A DNA stretch of 64,000 nt, taken from the NCBI GenBank assembly GCA_017460225.1, contig JAFUBM010000014.1, positions 1-64,000 of the forward strand, given 5' to 3'. The position numbers were made by a program, and so were the translations under genes. How positions within the stretch are numbered: the stretch's first letter is position 1; each line of letters begins with the position of its first letter. Shown one piece after another: positions 7,528 through 15,051 of this stretch. Below the pieces are notes generated by a model that did no database searches, had not been told where the DNA came from, and was given only the letters and a program-made list of their open reading frames with translations. Origin of the DNA: Candidatus Saccharimonadota bacterium (GTDB lineage: Bacteria > Patescibacteriota > Saccharimonadia > Saccharimonadales > Saccharimonadaceae).

Positions 7528-7549
7528 TTGCTTGCGGTCGGAAGTTCTA
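7528..7549 (+). repeat. Remnant of the left end of element A
   Basis: TTGCTTGCGGTCGGA (7528-7542) is identical to 3062-3076, and the next bases AGTTCT differ at two positions from GGTTCC. The rest of the element is missing. Confidence 0.5.
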
Positions 7550-7584
7550 GTTTTTCTATCTCTAAAAAAAGTGGATATACCCCG

Positions 7585-7607
7585 GGGCGCGCGCGCCGCG
7601 CGCGCCC
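7585..7607. other. GC-only palindrome
   Basis: GGGCGCGCGC (7585-7594) and GCGCGCGCCC (7598-7607) form a 10-bp stem with a 3-base loop, preceded by CCCCGGGG. The alternating CG run could extrude or adopt Z-DNA. It lies between valS and the next gene, 78 bases before its start. Confidence 0.7.
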
Positions 7608-7684
7608 ACGTCCCGCAAAGCGGAACGGCTCCAGAAGAGAGGGGAAAACCAGAAAACGAAAGGGGAATGTGCTAAAATAAAAGC

Positions 7685-7891
7685 ATGGCATTTATTAGAA
7701 AGTTTAAGACGGGGTCGGGGAAGACGGGCGTGCAGGTGTGTTATAAGGAGAGAGGGGAAGTAGTGAAGACCGTGCACGTGGGCTCGGCGGAGACGGAGCA
7801 GGGAATCGAAAAGCTGGTAAAGAAAGCACAGGGAATCATCGACGCAGAAAAGCGGCCGCTGTTTGACCTTACGAAGTTTGATAAAACCTAA
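7685..7891 (+). CDS. Small protein resembling the N-terminus of IS1634/IS4-type transposases
   Basis: 68 residues. The order FIRKFKTGSGKTGVQVCYK, VVKTVHVGSAETEQGIEKL and a closing LFDL resembles the short N-terminal domain of IS1634-like DDE transposases (SG-T-VQ, KTIG-A-TE-EIE-LV). No catalytic domain follows, so it is either a domesticated fragment or a remnant. TAAAAT lies 6 bases before the ATG, suggesting it is still transcribed, as a leaderless mRNA. The DUF3800 gene starts 43 bases downstream. Confidence 0.6.
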   Translation: MAFIRKFKTGSGKTGVQVCYKERGEVVKTVHVGSAETEQGIEKLVKKAQGIIDAEKRPLFDLTKFDKT

Positions 7892-7934
7892 GTCTGAGAG
7901 CGGATTTTGGGCGAAATATGGTACACTAGAGAGT

Positions 7935-8651
7935 ATGGTACGCGTGTATGTGGATGAATCGGGAAATATGGGGACGGCCGGAGAGTATTTTGTTTTGGCG
8001 GCGGTAGTGACGCGAGACGAGAAAGCCGAGGCGCGGCTAAAGCGCATCATCCGCAAGGAGCAAGTCTTAAATGCGAAGGGGGAGAAGCTACCCGCTAAGA
8101 TAAAACGGGGCGAGCTAAAGTTTTCTCGAATGAAGTTCCCGCAGAGGCAGAGAATCTTGGATGAAATCTCCCGGGAAAAGGGAATAGATGTGTTTTATTT
8201 TGTGGCGTATAAGCCAAAGGTGTCACTGCTGACGGCTGGGAAAGAGAAGAACTTGGTCTATAATTATTTTTCTAAACTTTTGATGGCGAGAGTGTTTAAG
8301 CGATACGAGGACGATTTTGAGATTATTTTTGACCAGAGGTCGACGGCGGTAAAATCGATGAACTCGCTGACGGAATATATCGAGCTTTCGGCGGTGACGG
8401 AGTTCCCAAATTTGACCCAGAAGACGATAAGGGTCAACCAGGCGGACTCACGAACGAACCTGCTCCTCCAGGCGGCGGACGTGGTGGCCGGGGCGGGCGG
8501 ACAGGCGTATCAGCTACATAACCTGCATTTTTTGGAGATCTTAGGGACGAGGACGAAGATGATAGATGAGTTCCCGAAACGGGGGTTTGTGGGGAGTTTG
8601 AAGTTTTCCATAGGAAAACTACAGCTATTATACAAATTAAGAGGTTTTTGA
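7935..8651 (+). CDS. DUF3800 family protein
   Basis: 238 residues. The start YVDESGN followed by FVLAAVV, and the C-terminal NLLLQAADVVAGA, are the marks of DUF3800, a family with a predicted RNase H-like fold often found near mobile elements and defence genes. The acidic DES motif and the Asp of QAAD are candidate metal ligands. TACACT lies 7 bases before this ATG, which is why I chose it over an upstream in-frame codon lying inside the preceding gene. Biochemical role unknown. Confidence 0.8.
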   Translation: MVRVYVDESGNMGTAGEYFVLAAVVTRDEKAEARLKRIIRKEQVLNAKGEKLPAKIKRGELKFSRMKFPQRQRILDEISREKGIDVFYFVAYKPKVSLLTAGKEKNLVYNYFSKLLMARVFKRYEDDFEIIFDQRSTAVKSMNSLTEYIELSAVTEFPNLTQKTIRVNQADSRTNLLLQAADVVAGAGGQAYQLHNLHFLEILGTRTKMIDEFPKRGFVGSLKFSIGKLQLLYKLRGF

Positions 8652-8689
8652 ATATTTAAAAAGTGCCAGCAATATGGTAAAATGAAATC

Positions 8690-8788
8690 GGCGTAAGCCT
8701 CCTGGGGAGTTTATCCGTACAAATAAATTAGCGAGCAATCGCCGAACCAGGAGCGGCTTCTAGAGCTCCTCCTCGGGGGAGCTTTTTT
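8690..8788 (+). ncRNA. Discrete small RNA with an H-type pseudoknot, upstream of argS
   Basis: TAAAAT (8678-8683) would start an RNA near 8690. Stem A pairs TCGGCG (8688-8693) with CGCCGA (8740-8745). Stem B pairs AAGCC-TCCTGG (8695-8705) with CCAGGA-GC-GGCTT (8747-8759), with two bulged bases. The order A5'-B5'-A3'-B3' is an H-type pseudoknot. A terminator hairpin with six T ends the RNA at about 98 bases, and argS has its own promoter 13 bases later, so it looks like an independent RNA rather than an argS leader. It lacks the GGAAGCAGCC loop of SRP RNA, and I do not recognise the class. If the start is exactly 8690, stem A loses two pairs. Confidence 0.6.
8764..8788 (+). terminator. Terminator of the pseudoknotted RNA
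   Basis: AGCTCC/GGAGCT stem (8764-8769, 8778-8783), extended inward, followed directly by TTTTTT. Confidence 0.8.
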
Positions 8789-8801
8789 GAAGGACGTATG
8801 G

Positions 8802-8807
8802 TATAAT
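8802..8807 (+). promoter_or_regulatory. -10 box of argS (leaderless start)
   Basis: GGTATAAT then GGGGGTA and ATG: the first base of the start codon is 8 bases after TATAAT, where transcription should begin. The same TATAATGGGGG spacing occurs before polA. Confidence 0.75.
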
Positions 8808-8814
8808 GGGGGTA

Positions 8815-10458
8815 ATGGAAAAGATTAGAGAGATACTAACAGAGATAATTAAGCGAATTTTTGAGGCGGAAATTGAGGTGGAAGTCTCGACACCACCGGA
8901 GCTGGAGAACACGGGGGAGTTCCGGGCGGACGTGGCGACGAACGTGGCGATGAAGCTGGCGGGGGTGTTGAGCAAAAGGACGGGGAAGAAGCAGAACCCG
9001 CGCTCCGTGGCGGAAACATTGAAGGAAGAGTTTTTGAAAGCATGCGACGGAGAGCTGGCCGGAACGAAGGTAGAAGCGGCGGGGCCGGGATTCTTGAACT
9101 TTATGCTACCGGACGCATATTTTTACGGGGTTTTGACGGAAATGGCGGGGGATTTCCAGAAAAATATATCATGTGATGAATATAGCGGGAAGACGGTGGT
9201 GACGGAGTTTTCTGACCCGAACCCGTTTAAGGTACTCCATATTGGGCATCTCTATACGTCCATCGTGGGGGAGGCGATTAGCCGGCTGATTGAGTTTGCC
9301 GGAGGGGAAGTGCATAGAGTGAATTTTGGCGGGGACGTGGGGTTGCACGTTGCTAAAACACTCTATGCTTTGGATTTTGATAGAGAGTTTACGATTGAGG
9401 ACATAGCGGCGGCGTATGTGGAGGGGACGAGGCTGTATGAGGAAGATGAGGGGGCGAGGGCGGAGATTGTGAAGCTGAATAAGCAAATCTACGAGCTGGT
9501 AGAGCGAGACGAGCACGAGGGAGAGCTGGCTGAGGCGTATTGGCGTGGGCGAGAGCTGAGCTATCGCTATTTTGACGAGTTCTATGCGCGAATCGGAGTG
9601 AAGTTTGAGAAGTATTACCCGGAGAGTACGGTGGCGCGGCGAGGGCTGGAGACGGTCCGAGCGCACGTGCCGGAAGTGTACCAAGAGAGCGACGGAGCGG
9701 TGGTGTTCCCGGGGGAGGAATATGGACTACACACGCGAGTGTTTATCAATAAAGAGGGGCTGCCGACGTATGAAGCGAAGGATGTGGGGCTGATTTTCCA
9801 GAAAGACGAGGACTACCACTTTGATGAGTCGGTGGTGATTACAGGAAACGACATTATCGATTATATGAAAGTGGTCCTGAAGAGCGTGGAACAGTATGCA
9901 CCGGAGCTGGTAACAAAGACACGGCACATCACCCACGGGAATGTGCGGCTTCCTGGGAATGAGAAGATGAGTAGCCGGAAAGGGAACTTTGTCAAGGCGG
10001 TAGATGTCTTGGAGCAGGCTCCCCTCGACGCAATCAAATATAGCTTTTTAAAGTATAAAATCGGGGGGAATATTGAGTTTGATGCGAAAGAGTCGGTGAG
10101 TTTGGCGGGGAACTCGGGGCCGTATCTGCAATACTCAGCGGTGAGAGCGAAAAAGATTTTGAAAAATGTTAAAAAAATAGATAAAGATGAAATAAAATTG
10201 AATAAGTTTGAAATAAATTTGCTCAAGAAGTTTGTTTTGTACCCGCGGGTGTTGACGGAGGCGGTGAGAGAGATGGCGCCGCACGTGGTGTGTACGTATC
10301 TGTTTGAGCTGGCGCAAGAGTTTAGCCGGTTCTACGAAAACTGCCAAGTTGCGGGAGACCCGCGTGAAGCGGAGCGAGGAATGATGGTTAGAGTGTTTTA
10401 CCAAATTATGGAGCACGGGCTGGGGCTGCTTGGCATCGAAATCCCGGAGGAGATGTGA
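8815..10458 (+). CDS. argS: Arginyl-tRNA synthetase
   Basis: Class I synthetase charging tRNA-Arg, 547 residues. N-terminal Arg-S domain (about 1-110), KVLHIGHL (about 138-145), KMSSRKGN (about 383-390) and the DALR anticodon-binding domain (about 430-547). The KMSSRKGN loop has Lys, unlike the degenerate loops of many bacterial ArgRS. The ATG at 8815 sits 8 bases after TATAAT; an in-frame ATG nine bases earlier overlaps the -10 box and is unlikely. Its stop overlaps the orn start by one base. Confidence 0.96.
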   Translation: MEKIREILTEIIKRIFEAEIEVEVSTPPELENTGEFRADVATNVAMKLAGVLSKRTGKKQNPRSVAETLKEEFLKACDGELAGTKVEAAGPGFLNFMLPDAYFYGVLTEMAGDFQKNISCDEYSGKTVVTEFSDPNPFKVLHIGHLYTSIVGEAISRLIEFAGGEVHRVNFGGDVGLHVAKTLYALDFDREFTIEDIAAAYVEGTRLYEEDEGARAEIVKLNKQIYELVERDEHEGELAEAYWRGRELSYRYFDEFYARIGVKFEKYYPESTVARRGLETVRAHVPEVYQESDGAVVFPGEEYGLHTRVFINKEGLPTYEAKDVGLIFQKDEDYHFDESVVITGNDIIDYMKVVLKSVEQYAPELVTKTRHITHGNVRLPGNEKMSSRKGNFVKAVDVLEQAPLDAIKYSFLKYKIGGNIEFDAKESVSLAGNSGPYLQYSAVRAKKILKNVKKIDKDEIKLNKFEINLLKKFVLYPRVLTEAVREMAPHVVCTYLFELAQEFSRFYENCQVAGDPREAERGMMVRVFYQIMEHGLGLLGIEIPEEM

Positions 10459-10982
10459 TGAAAAAAGCGAAGCTACTGTGGATTGACCTAGAGATGACCG
10501 GGCTGGAGCCGGAGAAAGACCGTATTCTGGAAGTGGCGGCGATTGCGACGGGGTGGGACTTGGAGCCGATGGCGGAGCTGACCGCCGTGGTGCGACAGGA
10601 GCCAGAGCTGATGGAAAAACGGATGGTAGGGGAGTTTTGGGAGAAAAACAGGGCGTCGAAAGAGGCGCTGATGGCCCAGAACGAGCAGGGGAAGCCGGAA
10701 GCGGAGGTGGAGAAAGAACTGCTGGAGTTCCTAGACAAACACTTTGGAGAAGAGGTGATCCTAGCGGGGAACTCGATCCATCAAGACCGGAAGTTTATCG
10801 ACCGAGAGATGCCGGAGCTGAGCCAGAGACTGCATTACCGGATGCTCGACGTGTCGGCTTGGAAAGTGTATTTTGAGGGAGCGAAGCGAAAAAAGTTTGT
10901 AAAGCCGGAAGCGCATCGAGCGTTGAGTGATATACAGGGGTCGATTGAGGAGTTAAAATGGTATTTGACGTTTCTAAAATAA
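10458..10982 (+). CDS. orn: Oligoribonuclease
   Basis: DEDDh 3'-5' exonuclease that degrades 2-5-nt RNAs to mononucleotides, 174 residues. The motifs are WIDLEMTGL (DxE), GNSIHQDRKFI (middle Asp) and HRALSDI near the C-terminus (His and Asp). It is translationally coupled to argS (ATGA overlap) with GGAGGA ahead of the start. Its 3' end overlaps the next gene by 25 bases. Confidence 0.93.
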   Translation: MKKAKLLWIDLEMTGLEPEKDRILEVAAIATGWDLEPMAELTAVVRQEPELMEKRMVGEFWEKNRASKEALMAQNEQGKPEAEVEKELLEFLDKHFGEEVILAGNSIHQDRKFIDREMPELSQRLHYRMLDVSAWKVYFEGAKRKKFVKPEAHRALSDIQGSIEELKWYLTFLK

Positions 10983-11293
10983 CCGGTATAGGTAAGTATG
11001 GTTCTTTTTCCGGGGCTATAACGGCGATGCCTCGCCAGCCGGAAAAAGAACGGATGTTATATACTGTTGGGGAGGGGGAGAAGGTTTTTCTTGTTGTAAA
11101 TAAGAACACGATTGAGGTGAGGACGGATGAGAGGCTGGGGAAGCTGCTGAGAGGGAAGTATGAGAGCGTGATGGAGAGCCGGTACTTTGGGCGGGGCGGA
11201 ATCGAAATCGTAATGGCGGGGAAGCAGTTGGGCGAGAGCGAGATCGAGGATTTGGTGCGACTGAGCTATAATTTGACGAAAGAAATGAAATAA
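10958..11293 (+). CDS. YjbR/MmcQ-like protein with a palindromic insert
   Basis: 111 residues. From residue about 38 on, the pattern (VFLVVNKNTIEVRTD, LLRGKYESVMES, GIEIVMAGKQL, LVRLSYNL) resembles the YjbR/MmcQ double-wing fold, a small DNA-binding-like domain of unknown role. Residues about 15-31 come from a 51-bp palindrome with 13-bp perfect arms (element C), so the N-terminus is altered. GAGGAG precedes the start, inside orn, and the transcript ends at a strong terminator 1 base after the stop. Confidence 0.65.
   Translation: MVFDVSKITGIGKYGSFSGAITAMPRQPEKERMLYTVGEGEKVFLVVNKNTIEVRTDERLGKLLRGKYESVMESRYFGRGGIEIVMAGKQLGESEIEDLVRLSYNLTKEMK
11001..11051. repeat. Palindromic element family C, copy 1
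   Basis: Perfect 13-bp arms (11001-11013, 11039-11051; GTTCTTTTTCCGG and its complement). The core 11014-11036 matches the core of the element in polA (17426-17448) in 21 of 23 bases, including GGCTATAACGGCG and GCCTCGCC. Confidence 0.8.
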
Positions 11294-11315
11294 AAAGCCC
11301 CCGGAAGGGGGCTTT
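11294..11315. terminator. Bidirectional terminator
   Basis: AAAGCCCCC-GGAA-GGGGGCTTT, 9-bp stem and tetraloop, between two convergent genes. Confidence 0.85.
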
Positions 11316-11352
11316 AAGGTGCGGGGGAGGGGTTAGATGGTAGACCTGAGAT

Positions 11353-12183
11353 TTAGGGGTCGAGGGGGTCAAGATACCAGAAGAGGCAGGGATAGCCGGC
11401 GTAGTGGCTGGCGGCGAGGACTTTGGCATCGGTGCTGACGCGAGTGTAACCACCGTTGTCGCGGATGAAGGCGGAAACTTTTTGACCATCGTAGGAGAAA
11501 ACGGGAGCTTCACCGTAGAGATGAGACGAACTGGTGTGGGCGCGGAAATACGTCGGCGCGGACAAGATGGTCTCGCGAGAGCTGGCGATGACGTTGGGCA
11601 GCCACGGGCCGTGATGGGTAAAGTCGGCTTCGCCTTCGGCGATGAAGCAAAAGGCGTTGTGGTAAATCTTGTTGTAGAGCCGAGGTTCGGTAGCCAGATA
11701 GAGCCCGGGAAAAGTCTCGTCACGCGGCAGCGCGTCGAAGCAAGTCGACTGGAGCGCGTCTTTTGAGACGGATTTGTAGGAATAGTCCGCCTCGCGGTCG
11801 TAGATCAGGGAGAAGGACATCTCACGAGCGTAGTCCAGAATCTCGCGCAGGGAATGTTGGGTGCCGAAGATGGACTGCTTGTCTGTGCGTTGGAGCGTCA
11901 AGATGGCGTGACGACCGGAGATGAGCTCTACCAGGAAACGATCGAACTTGCCGATGGTCTCGCCACGACCGCCTTCTTGGCCAAAGGGGCGAAGAACGCG
12001 CTTGATGTTTTTGGAAACCGGGATGGGTCGACCAAAGTAGTCGTAGAGCTGGCCATCGAAGATAGCGGTGGAGTAATGGTCGGGATAGTAGGTGCCGGCG
12101 GAACGACCGTTCTCGTCCATTAAGGAGAGGGCACGGGCGACCTTGGGGTCAGCGCTGTCGATAGCGGAAAGGGTCTGATACAT
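11353..12183 (-). CDS. Hypothetical protein, 276 residues
   Basis: No family recognised. It has no signal peptide or membrane segment and is rich in aromatic residues and His (TYYPDHYSTAIFDGQLYDYF, ILDYAREMSFSLIYDREADY), which suggests a compact soluble enzyme-like domain. Unlike the leaderless genes nearby it has TATAAT (rc of 12225-12230), a leader of about 40 bases and a GGAGGTG ribosome binding site. It stands alone between terminators. Similar promoter architecture is seen for the orphan genes at 26633, 56709 and 57918. Confidence 0.75.
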   Translation of the reverse strand: MYQTLSAIDSADPKVARALSLMDENGRSAGTYYPDHYSTAIFDGQLYDYFGRPIPVSKNIKRVLRPFGQEGGRGETIGKFDRFLVELISGRHAILTLQRTDKQSIFGTQHSLREILDYAREMSFSLIYDREADYSYKSVSKDALQSTCFDALPRDETFPGLYLATEPRLYNKIYHNAFCFIAEGEADFTHHGPWLPNVIASSRETILSAPTYFRAHTSSSHLYGEAPVFSYDGQKVSAFIRDNGGYTRVSTDAKVLAASHYAGYPCLFWYLDPLDP

Positions 12184-12265
12184 AAAAACACCTCCAAAGA
12201 ATTAAGGTACAAAAATATGCTACTATTATAGCATATTTTCGCAAAAATGTAAAGAAGATAGGGAG

Positions 12266-12733
12266 CTACTTCTTCTTGGCGTCTTTTTTCAGGAGGTCGC
12301 GGATTTCTTTCAGGACCTCGGTTTGAGAATCTTCGGCCTTGGCCGCGGCCTTGTCCTCAACAGGGGCGGGAGCGGACTTTTTCTTCATATTATTTAACGT
12401 ACGGACCATGAAGAAGATAACCAGGGCGATAATCAAGAAGTTGACCGTGGCCTGGAGGAAGTTGCCGTAGTTGATAGTGGCGGGCTCGATACCCTCGACG
12501 TAGGCGGGGATGACGAGCTTGAGACCGGTAAAGTCAAAGCCACCGATAATCATACTGACGACGGGCATAACGACGTCGTTGACCAGGGAATTGACGATGC
12601 TGGTAAAAGCACCACCGATGATGATACCGACAGCGAGGTCCATAACGGAGCCGCGGTTAATGAACTCCTTGAACTCTTTGAGCCAGGCGGGTTCTTTTTT
12701 CTTGATGTTGTCTAAATCTAGTTTTTTACTCAT
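12266..12733 (-). CDS. mscL: Large-conductance mechanosensitive channel
   Basis: Inner-membrane pentameric channel that opens under hypo-osmotic stress, 155 residues. Signature FINRGSVMDLAVGIIIGGAF then the first membrane helix (about 32-55), a periplasmic loop, the second helix (about 90-112, NFLIIALVIFFMVRTLN) and a C-terminal helix with a Lys/Ala-rich tail. TACAAT is 6 bases before the ATG. It follows the Ser-rich membrane protein gene with 17 bases between. Confidence 0.94.
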   Translation of the reverse strand: MSKKLDLDNIKKKEPAWLKEFKEFINRGSVMDLAVGIIIGGAFTSIVNSLVNDVVMPVVSMIIGGFDFTGLKLVIPAYVEGIEPATINYGNFLQATVNFLIIALVIFFMVRTLNNMKKKSAPAPVEDKAAAKAEDSQTEVLKEIRDLLKKDAKKK

Positions 12734-12750
12734 GCACTAATTGTAGCACA

Positions 12751-13365
12751 TTATTTGGTCTCGGAGAAGTTGGAGAAGGAAGACTGGAGAGTGGTAAGAG
12801 AGGAGTAAGAGGAAGAGAGATAGTCTGAGACGGCGGAGTTGGAAGACTTAGAGAGGGCGAGCTCTTCAAGAATTAAGAGATGGGAGATCTGGTAAGACAG
12901 CTCGGAAGCGTAGGCGCGATCGAGGATACCGTTTAGGCGGGCGGACTCGAGGGCGGAGGAGGATTTGTCAAGCAGGGCGGCGTCGTCTGAGGAGAGGGAG
13001 AGGTCGCTCGCGCTGATGCCATAAAGAGTCTCAAGAGAGGAAGAGGAACTGCTGGCGAGCTCTGTCAGCAGGACGGAGAGCGAAGCGCCAGAAGCGCGAA
13101 GAGAGGAAGATTTAACGGAGGAATTATAGGAAGAAATGAGCTCGTTGAGGGAAGAGGCGCGGAGGTTGATGCGAGAAAGCTCGACATCGAGGGAAGACTC
13201 CTTGGGCGTGGCGGCGGAAAGCAGGGCGAGCGCAAGAATAATCACGAGGGCGGCAGCGGCGAAGATGCCCAGCAGGCGGAAAGCCCGACCGGAAAAGAGA
13301 GAACTAGAGGCGGGGGAAGGATTGGTCCCGGCGGAGATTTGTTGGAGATAGGCCATGTCGTTCAT
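12751..13365 (-). CDS. Ser-rich membrane-anchored hypothetical protein
   Basis: 204 residues. One membrane helix at about 31-50 (LLGIFAAAALVIILALALLS), then an outside part unusually rich in Ser, Leu and Ala and predicted helical. No family recognised. TATACT lies 6 bases before the ATG. Same direction as mscL and probably transcribed with it; back to back with dnaG. Confidence 0.7.
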   Translation of the reverse strand: MNDMAYLQQISAGTNPSPASSSLFSGRAFRLLGIFAAAALVIILALALLSAATPKESSLDVELSRINLRASSLNELISSYNSSVKSSSLRASGASLSVLLTELASSSSSSLETLYGISASDLSLSSDDAALLDKSSSALESARLNGILDRAYASELSYQISHLLILEELALSKSSNSAVSDYLSSSYSSLTTLQSSFSNFSETK

Positions 13366-13401
13366 GGTTTAAGTATAACATACTTCTGCTATAATAATAA
13401 T

Positions 13402-15036
13402 ATGCAAGATGCGAAGGAGGAGATAAAGAGTCGGCTGGCGATTGAGGACGTGATCTCGCAGTATGTGGAGCTGAAACGAGCCGGACGGACACTAAAGGGA
13501 AGGTCGCCTTGGGGGATCGACAAAACACCGAGCTTTATGGTGAGCCCAGAGAAAGGGATTTGGCACGATTTTTCGGCGAACAAGGGAGGAGACGTGATTT
13601 CTTTTGTCATGGAAGTAGAGGGGATAACCTTTATGGAGGCGATGGAGAAGCTGGCGGCGCAGGCGGGGGTAGACCTGGAGAAATACAAAACAAGAGGGAA
13701 CAAAGACGTGGCGCGGCGCAAGGCACGGGCCCGAGAAGCGCTGGAGCTGGCGACGAAGTACTATCAGTTTTGTCTGTCGAAGAGCCGAAGAGTGGCAGAA
13801 TATGTGTTTTATAAGCGGAACTTAAACCGAGGGACGGTGAAAGAATTCCGGATTGGGTATGCACCGGCGGACGGGAAGAGCCTGAAGACGTTCCTAAAAA
13901 GCCGGGGATTCTCGGAGGCGGAGATGGGTGATGCGGGGCTGCTTAACCGATTTGGCGGCGATATGTTTAGAGGGCGGATGATGGTGCCGTTTATCGAGGG
14001 AGAGAATGTGATAGGTTATACGGCGCGGGTGCTGGACAAGAGTGAACCAAAATATTTGAACACGAGTGATACGATTTTGTTCAATAAGAGCCGATTTATC
14101 TTTGGGCTGGCGCAGGCGAAGGAGGCGATACGAAAAAACGGGTTTGTGGTGATAGTGGAGGGGAATATGGACGTGATTTCTAGCCATCAGGCAGGGGTAA
14201 AAGAGGCGGTGGCAACGAGCGGAACGGCGATGACGGAGCAACACCTGAAAATCCTGTCTAGACTGACGAACGACATCCGGCTAGCGTACGACGGAGACGA
14301 GGCGGGGGTAAACGCAACGGAGCGGGCGATTGGGATGGCGGGAGAGCTGGGGATTAACTTGACGGTAATCTCGGACTACCACGGAGCGAAAGACCCGGAC
14401 GAGCTGATACAGAAAGACCCGCAACTGTGGCAAGCGGCGGTGGGGACGGCGAAGCCGGCGGTGGATTGGCTGCTAGATAAATATGAAGAGAAGGTCGATA
14501 TGGGGAGTGCGTTTGGGAAAAAGGAGTACTCGGACGTGGCGCTGAAGCTGCTAAAGTCGGTGAAAGATAAGGTGGAGCGGGCGCACTATGAGGAAGTAGT
14601 AGCGCGGAGGCTAGGAGTGTCGCGAGAGGACTTAAGAGGGAAGCAAGAGGACTTGACGAGAAAACTGGAAGAGAAGCCGAAGCGGCGGCTAAAAAAAGCC
14701 AAGACAGAAGCTAAGACAGATACGTTGGGGAGGCTAGAGAGTAATTTGCTGGCGATTGGGGTGTACGGCGGGGTGGAGATACCGAGCGAGCTGGAGATTC
14801 CGGAGGACGAGACGAAGCTGGGGGAACTAGAGCTGGTGTTTGAGCAGACCTATAAGGGCTGGGGACGAGCGGCGTTGGAGGCGGAAGTAAAGGGGCTGTA
14901 TGCGCGGCTAAAGACGGAAGTGAGAAAGACGGAGATTGAGAAACTAACGGCGGAGCTAGAGGACGAAGATTTGGATCCGGAACGAGAAAAGGAGATTTTG
15001 CGGCGGATTACAGAGTTGCAAAAAACAAAAAAGTAG
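13402..15036 (+). CDS. dnaG: DNA primase
   Basis: Makes RNA primers for replication, 544 residues. The N-terminal domain (1-90) keeps KTPSFMVSPEKGIWHDF and GGDVISFVMEVEG but the zinc ligands are gone: CPFH of other DnaG is SPWG, and the CxxC pair reads FSAN. TOPRIM domain about 245-340 with VVIVEGNMD and LAYDGDEAG intact. The C-terminal part is charged and diverged, with a final coiled coil. Start chosen at the ATG 6 bases after TATAAT. The next gene is rpoD, keeping part of the classical rpsU-dnaG-rpoD order. Confidence 0.93.
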   Translation: MQDAKEEIKSRLAIEDVISQYVELKRAGRTLKGRSPWGIDKTPSFMVSPEKGIWHDFSANKGGDVISFVMEVEGITFMEAMEKLAAQAGVDLEKYKTRGNKDVARRKARAREALELATKYYQFCLSKSRRVAEYVFYKRNLNRGTVKEFRIGYAPADGKSLKTFLKSRGFSEAEMGDAGLLNRFGGDMFRGRMMVPFIEGENVIGYTARVLDKSEPKYLNTSDTILFNKSRFIFGLAQAKEAIRKNGFVVIVEGNMDVISSHQAGVKEAVATSGTAMTEQHLKILSRLTNDIRLAYDGDEAGVNATERAIGMAGELGINLTVISDYHGAKDPDELIQKDPQLWQAAVGTAKPAVDWLLDKYEEKVDMGSAFGKKEYSDVALKLLKSVKDKVERAHYEEVVARRLGVSREDLRGKQEDLTRKLEEKPKRRLKKAKTEAKTDTLGRLESNLLAIGVYGGVEIPSELEIPEDETKLGELELVFEQTYKGWGRAALEAEVKGLYARLKTEVRKTEIEKLTAELEDEDLDPEREKEILRRITELQKTKK

Positions 15037-15051
15037 CTTATAATTTTTGCA

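Noticed and set aside
7863-7934. An earlier in-frame start of the DUF3800 gene
   Set aside because: It lies inside the previous gene, while the ATG at 7935 has a -10 box 7 bases before it and gives the family's YVDESGN N-terminus.
8690-8788. SRP (4.5S) RNA or a T-box for argS
   Set aside because: The conserved SRP loop GGAAGCAGCC is absent, and argS has a separate promoter after the terminator; no T-box sequence is seen.
10456-10458. Use of genetic code 25 (TGA as glycine)
   Set aside because: TGA ends argS, truB and other genes exactly where the families end, and no in-frame TGA is needed in any conserved gene.
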